Shown piece after piece: positions 35,987 to 48,611 of a stretch of 64,000 bases of DNA. The notes under the pieces are model-generated. The model searched no databases. It saw only the letters and a list, made by a program, of their open reading frames with translations, and was not told where the DNA came from. The stretch comes from Lasioglossum baleicum (Eukaryota; Arthropoda; Insecta; Hymenoptera; Halictidae). Location of the stretch: contig NW_027469083.1 of the NCBI RefSeq assembly GCF_051020765.1, forward strand, positions 2,914,001 through 2,978,000, read 5' to 3'. The position numbers were made by a program, and so were the translations under genes. Position 1 is the first letter of the stretch. Each line of letters starts with the position of its first letter.

Positions 35987-38957
35987 GAAATTGCGTAACA
36001 GCAACGGAGGAAATTAAGGGGCTGCCACACCGGTTAGGGAAACTAAATTCCTCCATTTCGAACAAATTTCGGATCTTATGGTTAGGACAGTGACGGAACG
36101 AGCTAGCAGCCACTAGTGCGATAAAGATGGTACATTAGGTAGAAGTCCAGACTTTGTAAACTCAAACGTCGAAAAAAACTTCTTTTTTATATTGATGTTC
36201 CCTGACACTCCCCGCGGAGAGGGGAAATTAGTTTAGATTGCCCCGAGGCCGACAGAACCCCCCGACCCGCTAGGTCATACCGGGAGTTTTGAGGGAATCA
36301 GAGTCAATCTCAGTTCTGAACTAAAAAGAGAGGAAATTCTGGTGGAGGACAGGCGCAAAGTTTAGTACTTTGTTCCTACCACCCCCGAGTAGGGTGTCAT
36401 TTGAAAGAGCTCGGGAAAAGGTATTGAGCCTCATAGGCTAGGAGCGCCTCCGAGGTCATCCGAAGGGCGTATAGCGTTTCTCGTAAATTAGAAAAGTTCT
36501 GTATGTATTTGGAGTCGCGAGGGTATTAGGATCTCGATCCCGAGGTCAGAGTGGAGGTGCCTTTGACTTTGAAAATTCTGACAAAGCCAAAGATCATGGA
36601 TACCTTTTTCAGATTTTCAAGGTCAAGGTCAAGGTCAAAGGTGCAGGCGGGACCAGGAACCTCCCCCGAAGGTCGCCATATAAATTTGCGGTGTCGAGCG
36701 TCAAAAAGTAGTGAAAAATGGCATAGAATAGGTTAATTTAGCAATTAAGGATTTAGGTTTTAGGCTGCGTGCGGATAGGAATAGTGTTAAACGGTTAGAT
36801 TTAAGAGTGCGGTTTCAATGTTTCATATAGTTCGGATTGACATCTGTAAGGAAAAAATAAAATCCAGGTTAGGTTAATTTTTATTAAAATTGATTATAAA
36901 AAAAAAAGGGACCACAATTACGATTATGAAATTTCGCGCGCGCCGAAGAACTGTGTTTACGGAACCTTTAAATGTACACAAAATAAATGACCCCCGCCGA
37001 TTATGAATACGAAATTTCGAAAAAAAAATTTTTCTGTAAATGATACGGGTTACACTTGTGTTATATGATTACCAAATATTGCAAAAAATCGGTTGTCACG
37101 ATAAAATTTTGGTAACAAAGGCGATCTAGATTGGGCGCCGAAAAAAGAAGGTTCGAGAAGAAGTATCAAAAGCTCTCATGATTTATGTAAACATGTTTCA
37201 ACGAATTGCAGCAATTTATTATCTTATTTGTAATGAAAGATTATTTGATGTTATAGGATCGGATATTTCCAAGATCCCTGTTTCTGATCACAGACACTCT
37301 GTTAAACTGAAGCACTTCAATTTAACATGCACTATTTCATATATTGGATGATTGCAAAAGCTCATACTCCATTTACCTCGTGCACTTGTCTGAAACTAAA
37401 CGTGCAACTTCTACGGAAAAAGGAAATCACACGTTGTAAAATGTTCGGAGACAATTATAGAAAACAGAGTTACAGACTATATAATTGATTAATAAAACTG
37501 TTATTTATCCCAAATAGGGTACGAACTTTTGCAAACACGTTACTAATACATTACGTTTAGTAATACATTATTGGCTAACGATTGAAGGCTGTTAAAGGAT
37601 CTAGTAAAGAATCATTAGTCATGGACTTTAGAAAATGACGAAAAGATATTATATCTTAAATATGAACATATTATTAATATATTCAACGAAAAATATCCTG
37701 CATCGCTTATGGGAAGCAGTAGTAAGATTTTTAAAAAAATACTGTCCACACTTGGACATCAGTCAATTATACATATAGGGGAAAATTATAACAAGATTTT
37801 CTTGTGGTCAAACAATGGATTATATGTACTTACTTAGACTACATTATCCTAACAACTAGTCAATTCGCTCATAGGAGCACGTCAAGATAAAATTGACTAA
37901 CATCTCACATTCTAATACATCTACTACGCCTCGAAGTTGTTTAACCCACGCTCGCCACACTCTGCACTGGATTTCGGGGAATTTTTCGAACCACTCCAGT
38001 TTTGGTTCTGACGAAAGGAACAACTCTTCTTACCTGTGCAGGAATTATTAGATCCCTCTGTACAATCGTTCTCGGCTGATCCACAGCTTCCCCTAGAAAA
38101 CGTTCATTCATTATCCGCATTGCACGTTGCTTATGATGCCTAGCGGTTTGTCTTAGGATCTTGTCTGCCCTACAGACATTTAACCATTTCCGTGACACTT
38201 GAGCAGCGCAAAGCAGAGACTTAGGCTCCAACTTGCGTAGAATCAGCTGGGATACCTCCGGCGGGAGTTCATAAATGAAATCCACCTTGGCAGGTTCCAG
38301 TAGTCCTAGCGCACGGAGGAAAGACCTGAAGAACTCCATGTTGCCGCTGCAGCGTCAGGATCTCGAATGATCTACTGTTCCAAATTTTGGGTTTATATAC
38401 CCTTGGTTACGGTTGATCGCCTGTTCCGGTTCAGTGACCCGACCAATCAGGATCGAGCTCGAATGAATTTATGTTTGTCATTGTTATGTTACCTTGGTGT
38501 TGAGTGCACGCATCAGCAAATAAATCGTTGAATTTGTTTGCCGTATATCAAACTCTACGGAAATGTTTCTGTTTGGCATACCTTATGAAAATGTTTCATT
38601 TTGGAATACGCCATGAAATATGTAGATAACATAAATTTACATCTTAAGATGTTTTCTCTCAATGACATAGGGAGTGGTATAGGTATGATGTTTAACCCAC
38701 CGTCGGACGGAGCGGTTCTAGGAGATACATCAATCACTATTTTGTGCAGTGTGATACATCCTTAAGCGGCGCGAACCCCTGGCCACTAGTAGCTCAATGT
38801 AAATGCTGTAATGTTGATTACTTTTACATATCAGAGACTGATTGTATTAACCCTCACACGCTCCTCAAGAATATTTTCCTCAATCCGTGAGTGGTTCGGA
38901 AGTCGGTCCGGATTGAGATCAGCTTGAGCCCTACGCTAGATTTCTAAAAACCGCGCG
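35987..38957. repeat. F-box satellite unit 9 (2971 bp)
   Basis: Ninth tandem copy. It shares private variants with unit 6 and shows the uninterrupted sequence at the fold-back insertion site. It has two extra A residues in the poly-A tract near 36900 and an open 132-residue F-box gene. Confidence 0.97.
37941..38339 (-). CDS. F-box protein, 132 aa (unit 9)
   Basis: Open copy whose predicted protein is identical to units 2 and 4. Three identical open copies in differing flanks show that this allele has spread within the array. Confidence 0.72.
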   Translation of the reverse strand: MEFFRSFLRALGLLEPAKVDFIYELPPEVSQLILRKLEPKSLLCAAQVSRKWLNVCRADKILRQTARHHKQRAMRIMNERFLGEAVDQPRTIVQRDLIIPAQVRRVVPFVRTKTGVVRKIPRNPVQSVASVG

Positions 38958-41926
38958 GAAATTGCGTAACAGCAACGGAGGAAATTAAGGGGCTTCCACA
39001 CCGGTTAGGGAAACTAAATTCCTCAATTTCGAACAAATTTCGGGTCTTATGGTTAGGACAGAGACGGAACGAAGCTAGCAGCCACTAGTGCGATAAAGAT
39101 GGTACATTAGGTAGAAGTCCAGACTTTGTAAACTCAAACGTCGAAAAAAACTTCTTTTTTATATTGATGTTCCCTGACACTCCCAGCGGAGAGGGGAAAT
39201 TAGTTTAGATTGCCCCGAGGCCGACAAAACCCCCCGACCCGCTAGGTCATACCGGGAGTTTTGAGGGAATCAGAGTCAATCTCAGTTCTGAACTAAAAAG
39301 AGAGGAAATTCTGGTGGAGGACAGGCGCAAAGTTTAATACTTTGTTCCTACCTCCCCCGAGTAGGGTGTCATTTGAAAGAGCTCGGGAAAAGGTATTGAG
39401 CCTCATAGGCTAGGAGCGCCTCCGAGGTCATCCGAAGGGCGTATAGCGTTTCTCGTAAATTAGAAAAGTTCTGTATGTATTTGGAGTCGCGAGGGTATTA
39501 GGATCTCGATCCCGAGGTCAGAGTGGAGGTGCCTTTGACTTTGAAAATTCTGACAAAGCCAAAGATCTTGGATACCTTTTTCAGATTTTCAAGGTCAAGG
39601 TCAAGGTCAAAGGTGCAGGCGGGATCAGGAACCTCCCCCGAAGGTCGCCATATAAATTTGCGGTGTCGAGCGACAAAAAGTAGTGAAAAATGGCATAGAA
39701 TAGGTTAATTTAGCAATTAAGGATTTAGGTTTTAGGCTGCGTGCGGATAGGAATAGTGTTAAACGGTTAGATTTAAGAGTGCGGTTTCAATGTTTCATAT
39801 AGTTCGGATTGACATCTGTAAGGAAAAAATAAAATCCAGGTTAGGTTAATTTTTATTAAAATTGATTATAAAAAAAAGGGACCACAATTACGATTATGAA
39901 ATTTCGCGCGCGCCGAAGAACTGTGTTTACGGAACCTTTAAATGTACACAAAATAAATGACCCCCGCCGATTATGAATACGAAATTTCGAAAAAAAAATT
40001 TTTCTGTAAATGATACGCGTTACACTTGTGTTATATGATTACCAAATATTGCAAAAAATCGGTTGTCACGATAAAATTTTGGTAACAAAGGCGATCTAGA
40101 TTGGGCGCCGAAAAAAGAAGGTTCGAGAAGAAGTATCAAAAGCTCTCATGATTTATTTAAACATGTTTCAACGAATTGCAGCAATTTATTATGTTATTTG
40201 TAATGAAAGATTATTTGATGTTATAGGATCGGATATTTCCAAGATCCCTGTTTCTGATCACAGACACTCTGTTAAACTGAAGCACTTCAATTTAACATGC
40301 ACTATTTCATATATTGGATGATTGCAAAAGCTCATACTCAATTTACCTCGTGAACTTGTCTGAAACTAAACGTGCAACTTCTACGGAAAAGGAAATCACA
40401 GGTTGTAAAATGTTCGGAGACAATTATAGAAAACAGAGTTGCAGACTATATAATTGATTAATAAAACTGTTATTTATCCCAAATAGGGTACGAACTTTTG
40501 CAAACACGTTACTAATACATTACGTTTAGTAATACATTATTGGCTAACGATTGAAGGCTGTTAAAGGATCTAGTAAAGAATCATTAGTCATGGACTTTAG
40601 AAAATGACGAAAAGATATTATATCTTAAATATGAACATATTATTAATATATTCAACGAAAAATATCCTGCATCGCTTATGGGAAGCAGTAGTTAGATTTT
40701 TATAAAAGTACTGTCCACACTTGGACATCAGTCAATTATACATATAGGGGAAAATTATAACAAGATTTTCTTGTGGTCAAACAATGGATTATATGTACTT
40801 ACTTAGACTACATTATCCTAACAACTAGTCAATTCGCTCATAAGAGCACGTCAAGATAAAATTGACTAACATCTCACATTCTAATACATCTACTACGCCT
40901 CGAAGTTGTTTAACCCACGCTCGCCACACTCTGCACTGGATTTCGGGGAATTTTTCGAACCACTCCAGTTTTGGTTCTGACGAAAGGAACAACTCTTCTC
41001 ACCTGTGCAGGAATTATTAGAGCCCTCTGTACAATCGTTCTCGGCTCATCCACAGCTTCCCCTAGAAAACGTTCATTCATTATCCGCATTGCACGTTGCT
41101 TATGATGCCTAGCGGTTTGTCTTAGGATCTTGTCTGCCCTACAGACATTTAACCATTTCCGTGACACTTGAGCAGCGCAAAGCAGAGACTTAGGCTCCAC
41201 CTTGCGTAGAATCAGCTAGGATACCTCCGGCGGGAGTTCATAAATGAAATCCACCTTGGCAGGTTCCAGTAGTCCTAGCGCACGGAGGAAAGACCTGAAG
41301 AACTCCATGTTGCCGCTACAGCGTCAGGATCTCGAATGATCTACTGTTCCAAATTTTGGGTTTATATACCCTTGGTTACGGTTGATCGCCTGTTCCGGTT
41401 CAGTGACCCGACCAATCAGGATCGAGCTCGAATGAATTTATGTTTGTCATTGTTATGTTACCTTGGTGTTGAGTGCACGCATCAGCAAATAAATCGTTGA
41501 ATTTGTTTGCCGTATATCAAATTCTACGGAAATGTTTCTGTTTGGCATACCTTATGAAAATGTTTCATTTTGGAATACGCCATGAAATATGTAGATAACA
41601 TAAATTTACATCTTAAGATGTTTTCTCTCAATGACATAGGGAGTGGTATAGGTATGATGTTTAACCCACCGTCGGACGGAGCGGTTCTAGGAGATACATC
41701 AATCACTATTTTGAGCAGTGTGATACATCCTTAAGCGGCGCGAACCCCTGGCCACTAGTAGCTTAATGTAAATGCTGTAATGTTGATTAGTTTTACATAT
41801 CAGAGACTCATTGTATTAACCCTCACACGCTCCTCAAGAATATTTTCCTCAATCCGTGAGTGGTTCGGAAGTCGGTCCGGATTGAGATCAGCTTGAGCCC
41901 AACGCTAGATTTCTAAAAACCGCGCG
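38958..41926. repeat. F-box satellite unit 10 (2969 bp)
   Basis: Tenth tandem copy. It shares GCCCAACGCTAG near its right end and GGCTCCACC in the F-box region with unit 12 only. Its F-box copy combines the codon 31 stop with the 132-type ending. Confidence 0.97.
40910..41308 (-). pseudogene. F-box gene with codon 31 nonsense mutation (unit 10)
   Basis: Carries TAG at codon 31 (plus-strand CTA at 41216-41218) together with the short 132-type ending and a Leu to Val change at codon 36. The stop with the short ending occurs only here and in unit 12. Confidence 0.85.
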
Positions 41927-44894
41927 GAAATTGCGTAACAGCAACGGAGGAAATTAAGGGGCTGCCACACCGGTTAGGGAAACTAAATTCCTCAATTTCG
42001 AACAAATTTCGGGTCTTATGGTTAGGACAGAGACGGAACGAAGCTAGCAGCCACTAGTGCGATAAAGATGGTACATTAGATAGAAGTCCAGACTTTGTAA
42101 ACTCAAACGTCGAAAAAAACTTCTTTTTTATGTTGACGTTCCCTGACACTCCCCGCGGAGAGGGGAAATTAGTTTAGATTGCCCCGAGGCCGACAAAACC
42201 CCCCGACCCGCTAGGTCATGCCGGGAGTTTTGAGGGAATCAGAGTCAATCTCAGTTCTGAACTAAAAAGAGAGGAAATTCTGGTGGAGGACAGGCGCAAA
42301 GTTTAGTACTTTGTTCCTACCACCCCCGAGTGGGGTGTCATTTGAAAGAGCTCGGGAAAAGGTATTGAGCCTCATAGGCTAGGAGCGCCTCCGAGGTCAT
42401 CCGATGGGCGTATAGCGTTTCTCGTAAATTAGAAAAGTTCTGTATGTATTTGGAGTCGCGAGGGTATTAGGATCTCGATCCCGAGGTCAGAGTGGAGGTG
42501 CCGTTGACTTTAAAAATTCTGACAAAACCAAAGGTCTTGGAGACCTTTTTCAGATTTTCAAGGTCAAGGTCAAGGTCAAAGGTGCAGGCGGGATCAGGAA
42601 CCTCCCCCGAAGGTCGCCATATGAATTTGCGGTGTCGAGCGACAAAAAGTAGTGAAAAATGGCATAGAATAGGTTAATTTAGCAATTAAGGATTTAGGTT
42701 TTAGGCTGCGTGCGGATAGGAATAGTGTTAAACGGTTAGATTTAAGAGTGCGGTTTCAATGTTTCATATAGTTCGGATTGACATCTGTAAGGAAAAAATA
42801 AAATCCAGGTTAGGTTAATTTTTATTAAAATTGATTATAAAAAAAAGGGACCACAATTACGATTATGAAATTTCGCGCGCGCCGAAGAACTGTGTTTACG
42901 GAACCTTTAAATGTACACAAAATAAATGACCCCCGCCGATTATGAATACGAAATTTCGAAAAAAAAATTTTTCTGTAAATGATACGCGTTACACTTGTGT
43001 TATATGATTACCAAATATTGCAAAAAATCGGTTGTCACGATAAAATTTTGGTAACAAAGGCGATCTAGATTGGGCGCCGAAAAAAGAAGGTTCGAGAAGA
43101 AGTATCAAAAGCTCTCATGATTTATTTAAACATGTTTCAACGAATTGCAGCAATTTATTATGTTATTTGTAATGAAAGATTATTTGATGTTATAGGATCG
43201 GATATTTCCAAGATCCCTGTTTCTGATCACAGACACTCTGTTAAACTGAAGCACTTCAATTTAACATGCACTATTTCATATATTGGATGATTGCAAAAGC
43301 TCATACTCAATTTACCTCGTGAACTTGTCTGAAACTAAACGTGCAACTTCTACGGAAAAGGAAATCACAGGTTGTAAAATGTTCGGAGACAATTATAGAA
43401 AACAGAGTTGCAGACTATATAATTGATTAATAAAACTGTTATTTATCCCAAATAGGGTACGAACTTTTGCAAACACGTTACTAATACATTACGTTTAGTA
43501 ATACATTATTGGCTAACGATTGAAGGCTGTTAAAGGATCTAGTAAAGAATCATTAGTCATGGACTTTAGAAAATGACGAAAAGATATTATATCTTAAATA
43601 TGAACATATTATTAATATATTCAACGAAAAATATCCTGCATCGCTTATGGGAAGCAGTAGTTAGATTTTTATAAAAGTACTGTCCACACTTGGACATCAG
43701 TCAATTATACATATAGGGGAAATTATAACAAGATTTTCTTGTGGTCAAACAATGGATTATATGTACTTACTTAGACTACATTATCCTAACAACTAGTCAA
43801 TTCACTCATAAGAGCACGTCAAGATAAAATTGACTATCACCTCACATTCTAATACATCTACTACGCCTCGAAGTTATTGAACCCACGCTCGCCACACTCT
43901 GCACTGGATTTCGAGGAATTTTTCGAACCACTCCAGTTTTGGTTCTGACGAAAGGAACAACTCTTCTCACCTGTGCAGGAATTATTAGAGCCCTCTGTAC
44001 AATCGTTCTCGGCTCATCCACAGCTTCCCCTAGAAAACGTTCATTCATTATCCGCATTGCACGTTGCTTATGATGCCTAGCGGTTTGTCTTAGGATCTTG
44101 TCTGCCCTACAGACATTTAACCATTTCCGTGACACTTGAGCAGCGCAAAGCAGAGACTTAGGCTCCAACTTGCGTAGAATCAGCTAGGATACCTCCGGCG
44201 GGAGTTCATAAATGAAATCCACCTTGGCAGGTTCCAGTAGTCCTAGCGCACGGAGGAAAGACCTGAAGAACTCCATGTTGCCGCTACAGCGTCAGGATCT
44301 CGAATGATCTACTGTTCCAAATTTTGGGTTTATATACCCTTGGTTACGGTTGATCGCCTGTTCCGGTTCAGTGACCCGACCAATCAGGATCGAGCTCGAA
44401 TGAATTTATGTTTGTCATTGTTATGTTACCTTGGTGTTGAGTGCACGCATCAGCAAATAAATCGTTGAATTTGTTTGCCGTATATCAAATTCTACGGAAA
44501 TGTTTCTGTTTGGCATACCTTATGAAAATGTTTCATTTTGGAATACGCCATGAAATATGTAGATAACATAAATTTACATCTTAAGATGTTTTCTCTCAAT
44601 GACATAGGGAGTGGTATAGGTATGATGTTTAACCCACCGTCGGACGGAGCGGTTCTAGGAGATACATCAATCACTATTTTGAGCAGTGTGATACATCCTT
44701 AAGCGGCGCGAACCCCTGGCCACTAGTAGCTTAATGTAAATGCTGTAATGTTGATTAGTTTTACATATCAGAGACTCATTGTATTAACCCTCACACGCTC
44801 CTCAAGAATATTTTCCTCAATCCGTGAGTGGTTCGGAAGTCGGTCCGGATTGAGATCAGCTTGAGCCCTACGCTAGATTTCTAAAAACCGCGCG
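41927..44894. repeat. F-box satellite unit 11 (2968 bp)
   Basis: Eleventh tandem copy. It shares CATTAGATAGAAG and TTATGTTGACGTTCC with unit 13 only. Together with unit 10 it forms a dimer that is repeated as units 12 and 13. Its F-box copy has the codon 31 stop and the 144-type ending. Confidence 0.97.
43842..44276 (-). pseudogene. F-box gene with codon 31 nonsense mutation (unit 11)
   Basis: Carries TAG at codon 31 (plus-strand CTA at 44184-44186) with the 144-type ending, as in units 3, 5 and 7. Confidence 0.85.
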
Positions 44895-47863
44895 GAAATT
44901 GCGTAACAGCAACGGAGGAAATTAAGGGGCTGCCACACCGGTTAGGGAAACTAAATTCCTCAATTTCGAACAAATTTCGGATCTTATGGTTAGGACAGAG
45001 ACGGAACGAAGCTAGCAGCCACTAGTGCGATAAAGATGGTACATTAGGTAGAAGTCCAGACTTTGTAAACTCAAACGTCGAAAAAAACTTCTTTTTTATA
45101 TTGATGTTCCCTGACACTCCCCGCGGAGAGGGGAAATTAGTTTAGATTGCCCCGAGGCCGACAAAACCCCCCGACCCGCTAGGTCATGCCGGGAGTTTTG
45201 AGGGAATCAGAGTCAATCTCAGTTCTGAACTAAAAAGAGAGGAAATTCTGGTGGAGGACAGGCGCAAAGTTTAATACTTTGTTCCTACCTCCCCCGAGTA
45301 GGGTGTCATTTGAAAGAGCTCGGGAAAAGGTATTGAGCCTCATAGGCTAGGAGCGCCTCCGAGGTCATCCGAAGGGCGTATAGCGTTTCTCGTAAATTAG
45401 AAAAGTTCTGTATGTATTTGGAGTCGCGAGGGTATTAGGATCTCGATCCCGAGGTCAGAGTGGAGGTGCCTTTGACTTTGAAAATTCTGACAAAGCCAAA
45501 GATCTTGGATACCTTTTTCAGATTTTCAAGGTCAAGGTCAAGGTCAAAGGTGCAGGCGGGATCAGGAACCTCCCCCGAAGGTCGCCATATAAATTTGCGG
45601 TGTCGAGCGACAAAAAGTAGTGAAAAATGGCATAGAATAGGTTAATTTAGCAATTAAGGATTTAGGTTTTAGGCTGCGTGCGGATAGGAATAGTGTTAAA
45701 CGGTTAGATTTAAGAGTGCGGTTTCAATGTTTCATATAGTTCGGATTGACATCTGTAAGGAAAAAATAAAATCCAGGTTAGGTTAATTTTTATTAAAATT
45801 GATTATAAAAAAAAGGGACCACAATTACGATTATGAAATTTCGCGCGCGCCGAAGAACTGTGTTTACGGAACCTTTAAATGTACACAAAATAAATGACCC
45901 CCGCCGATTATGAATACGAAATTTCGAAAAAAAAATTTTTCTGTAAATGATACGCGTTACACTTGTGTTATATGATTACCAAATATTGCAAAAAATCGGT
46001 TGTCACGATAAAATTTTGGTAACAAAGGCGATCTAGATTGGGCGCCGAAAAAAGAAGGTTCGAGAAGAAGTATCAAAAGCTCTCATGATTTATTTAAACA
46101 TGTTTCAACGAATTGCAGCAATTTATTATGTTATTTGTAATGAAAGATTATTTGATGTTATAGGATCGGATATTTCCAAGATCCCTGTTTCTGATCACAG
46201 ACACTCTGTTAAACTGAAGCACTTCAATTTAACATGCACTATTTCATATATTGGATGATTGCAAAAGCTCATACTCAATTTACCTCGTGAACTTGTCTGA
46301 AACTAAACGTGCAACTTCTACGGAAAAGGAAATCACAGGTTGTAAAATGTTCGGAGACAATTATAGAAAACAGAGTTGCAGACTATATAATTGATTAATA
46401 AAACTGTTATTTATCCCAAATAGGGTACGAACTTTTGCAAACACGTTACTAATACATTACGTTTAGTAATACATTATTGGCTAACGATTGAAGGCTGTTA
46501 AAGGATCTAGTAAAGAATCATTAGTCATGGACTTTAGAAAATGACGAAAAGATATTATATCTTAAATATGAACATATTATTAATATATTCAACGAAAAAT
46601 ATCCTGCATCGCTTATGGGAAGCAGTAGTTAGATTTTTATAAAAGTACTGTCCACACTTGGACATCAGTCAATTATACATATAGGGGAAAATTATAACAA
46701 GATTTTCTTGTGGTCAAACAATGGATTATATGTACTTACTTAGACTACATTATCCTAACAACTAGTCAATTCGCTCATAAGAGCACGTCAAGATAAAATT
46801 GACTAACATCTCACATTCTAATACATCTACTACGCCTCGAAGTTGTTTAACCCACGCTCGCCACACTCTGCACTGGATTTCGGGGAATTTTTCGAACCAC
46901 TCCAGTTTTGGTTCTGACGAAAGGAACAACTCTTCTCACCTGTGCAGGAATTATTAGAGCCCTCTGTACAATCGTTCTCGGCTCATCCACAGCTTCCCCT
47001 AGAAAACGTTCATTCATTATCCGCATTGCACGTTGCTTATGATGCCTAGCGGTTTGTCTTAGGATCTTGTCTGCCCTACAGACATTTAACCATTTCCGTG
47101 ACACTTGAGCAGCGCAAAGCAGAGACTTAGGCTCCACCTTGCGTAGAATCAGCTAGGATACCTCCGGCGGGAGTTCATAAATGAAATCCACCTTGGCAGG
47201 TTCCAGTAGTCCTAGCGCACGGAGGAAAGACCTGAAGAACTCCATGTTGCCGCTACAGCGTCAGGATCTCGAATGATTTACTGTTCCAAATTTTGGGTTT
47301 ATATACCCTTGGTTACGGTTGATCGCCTGTTCCGGTTCAGTGACCCGACCAATCAGGATCGAGCTCGAATGAATTTATGTTTGTCATTGTTATGTTACCT
47401 TGGTGTTGAGTGCACGCATCAGCAAATAAATCGTTGAATTTGTTTGCCGTATATCAAATTCTACGGAAATGTTTCTGTTTGGCATACCTTATGAAAATGT
47501 TTCATTTTGGAATACGCCATGAAATATGTAGACAACATAAATTTACATCTTAAGATGTTTTCTCTCAATGACATAGGGAGTGGTATAGGTATGATGTTTA
47601 ACCCACCGTCGGACGGAGCGGTTCTAGGAGATACATCAATCACTATTTTGAGCAGTGTGATACATCCTTAAGCGGCGCGAACCCCTGGCCACTAGTAGCT
47701 TAATGTAAATGCTGTAATGTTGATTAGTTTTACATATCAGAGACTCATTGTATTAACCCTCACACGCTCCTCAAGAATATTTTCCTCAATCCGTGAGTGG
47801 TTCGGAAGTCGGTCCGGATTGAGATCAGCTTGAGCCCAACGCTAGATTTCTAAAAACCGCGCG
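44895..47863. repeat. F-box satellite unit 12 (2969 bp)
   Basis: Twelfth tandem copy. It is close to unit 10 over the F-box half and the right end, including GCCCAACGCTAG. Its F-box copy has the codon 31 stop and the 132-type ending. Confidence 0.97.
46847..47245 (-). pseudogene. F-box gene with codon 31 nonsense mutation (unit 12)
   Basis: Near copy of the unit 10 pseudogene: codon 31 TAG (plus-strand CTA at 47153-47155), Val at codon 36 and the short ending. Confidence 0.85.
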
Positions 47864-48611
47864 GAAATTGCGTAACAGCAACGGAGGAAATTAAGGGGCT
47901 GCCACACCGGTTAGGGAAACTAAATTCCTCAATTTCGAACAAATTTCGGGTCTTATGGTTAGGACAGAGACGGAACGAAGCTAGCAGCCACTAGTGCGAT
48001 AAAGATGGTACATTAGATAGAAGTCCAGACTTTGTAAACTCAAACGTCGAAAAAAACTTCTTTTTTATGTTGACGTTCCCTGACACTCCCCGCGGAGAGG
48101 GGAAATTAGTTTAGATTGTCCCGAGGTCGACAAAACTCCCCGACCCGCTAGGTCATACCGGGAGTTTTGAGGGAATCAGAGTCAATCTCAGTTCTGAACT
48201 AAAAAGAGAGGAAATTCTGGTGGAGGACAGGCGCAAAGTTTAATACTTTGTTCCTACCTCCCCCGAGTAGGGTGTCATTTGAAAGAGCTCGGGAAAAGGT
48301 ATTGAGCCTCATAGGCTAGGTGCGCCTCCGAGGTCATCCGAAGGGCGTATAGCGTTTCTCGTAAATTAGAAAAGTTCTGTATGTATTTGGAGTCGCGAGG
48401 GCATTAGGATCTCGATCCCGAGGTCAGAGTGGAGGTGCCTTTGACTTTGAAAATTCTGACAAAGCCAAAGATCTTGGATACCTTTTTCAGATTTTCAAGG
48501 TCAAGGTCAAGGTCAAAGGTGCAGGCGGGACCAGGAACCTCCCGCGAAGGTCGCCATATAAATTTGCGGTGTCGAGCGACAAAAAGTAGTGAAAAATGGC
48601 ATAGAATAGGT

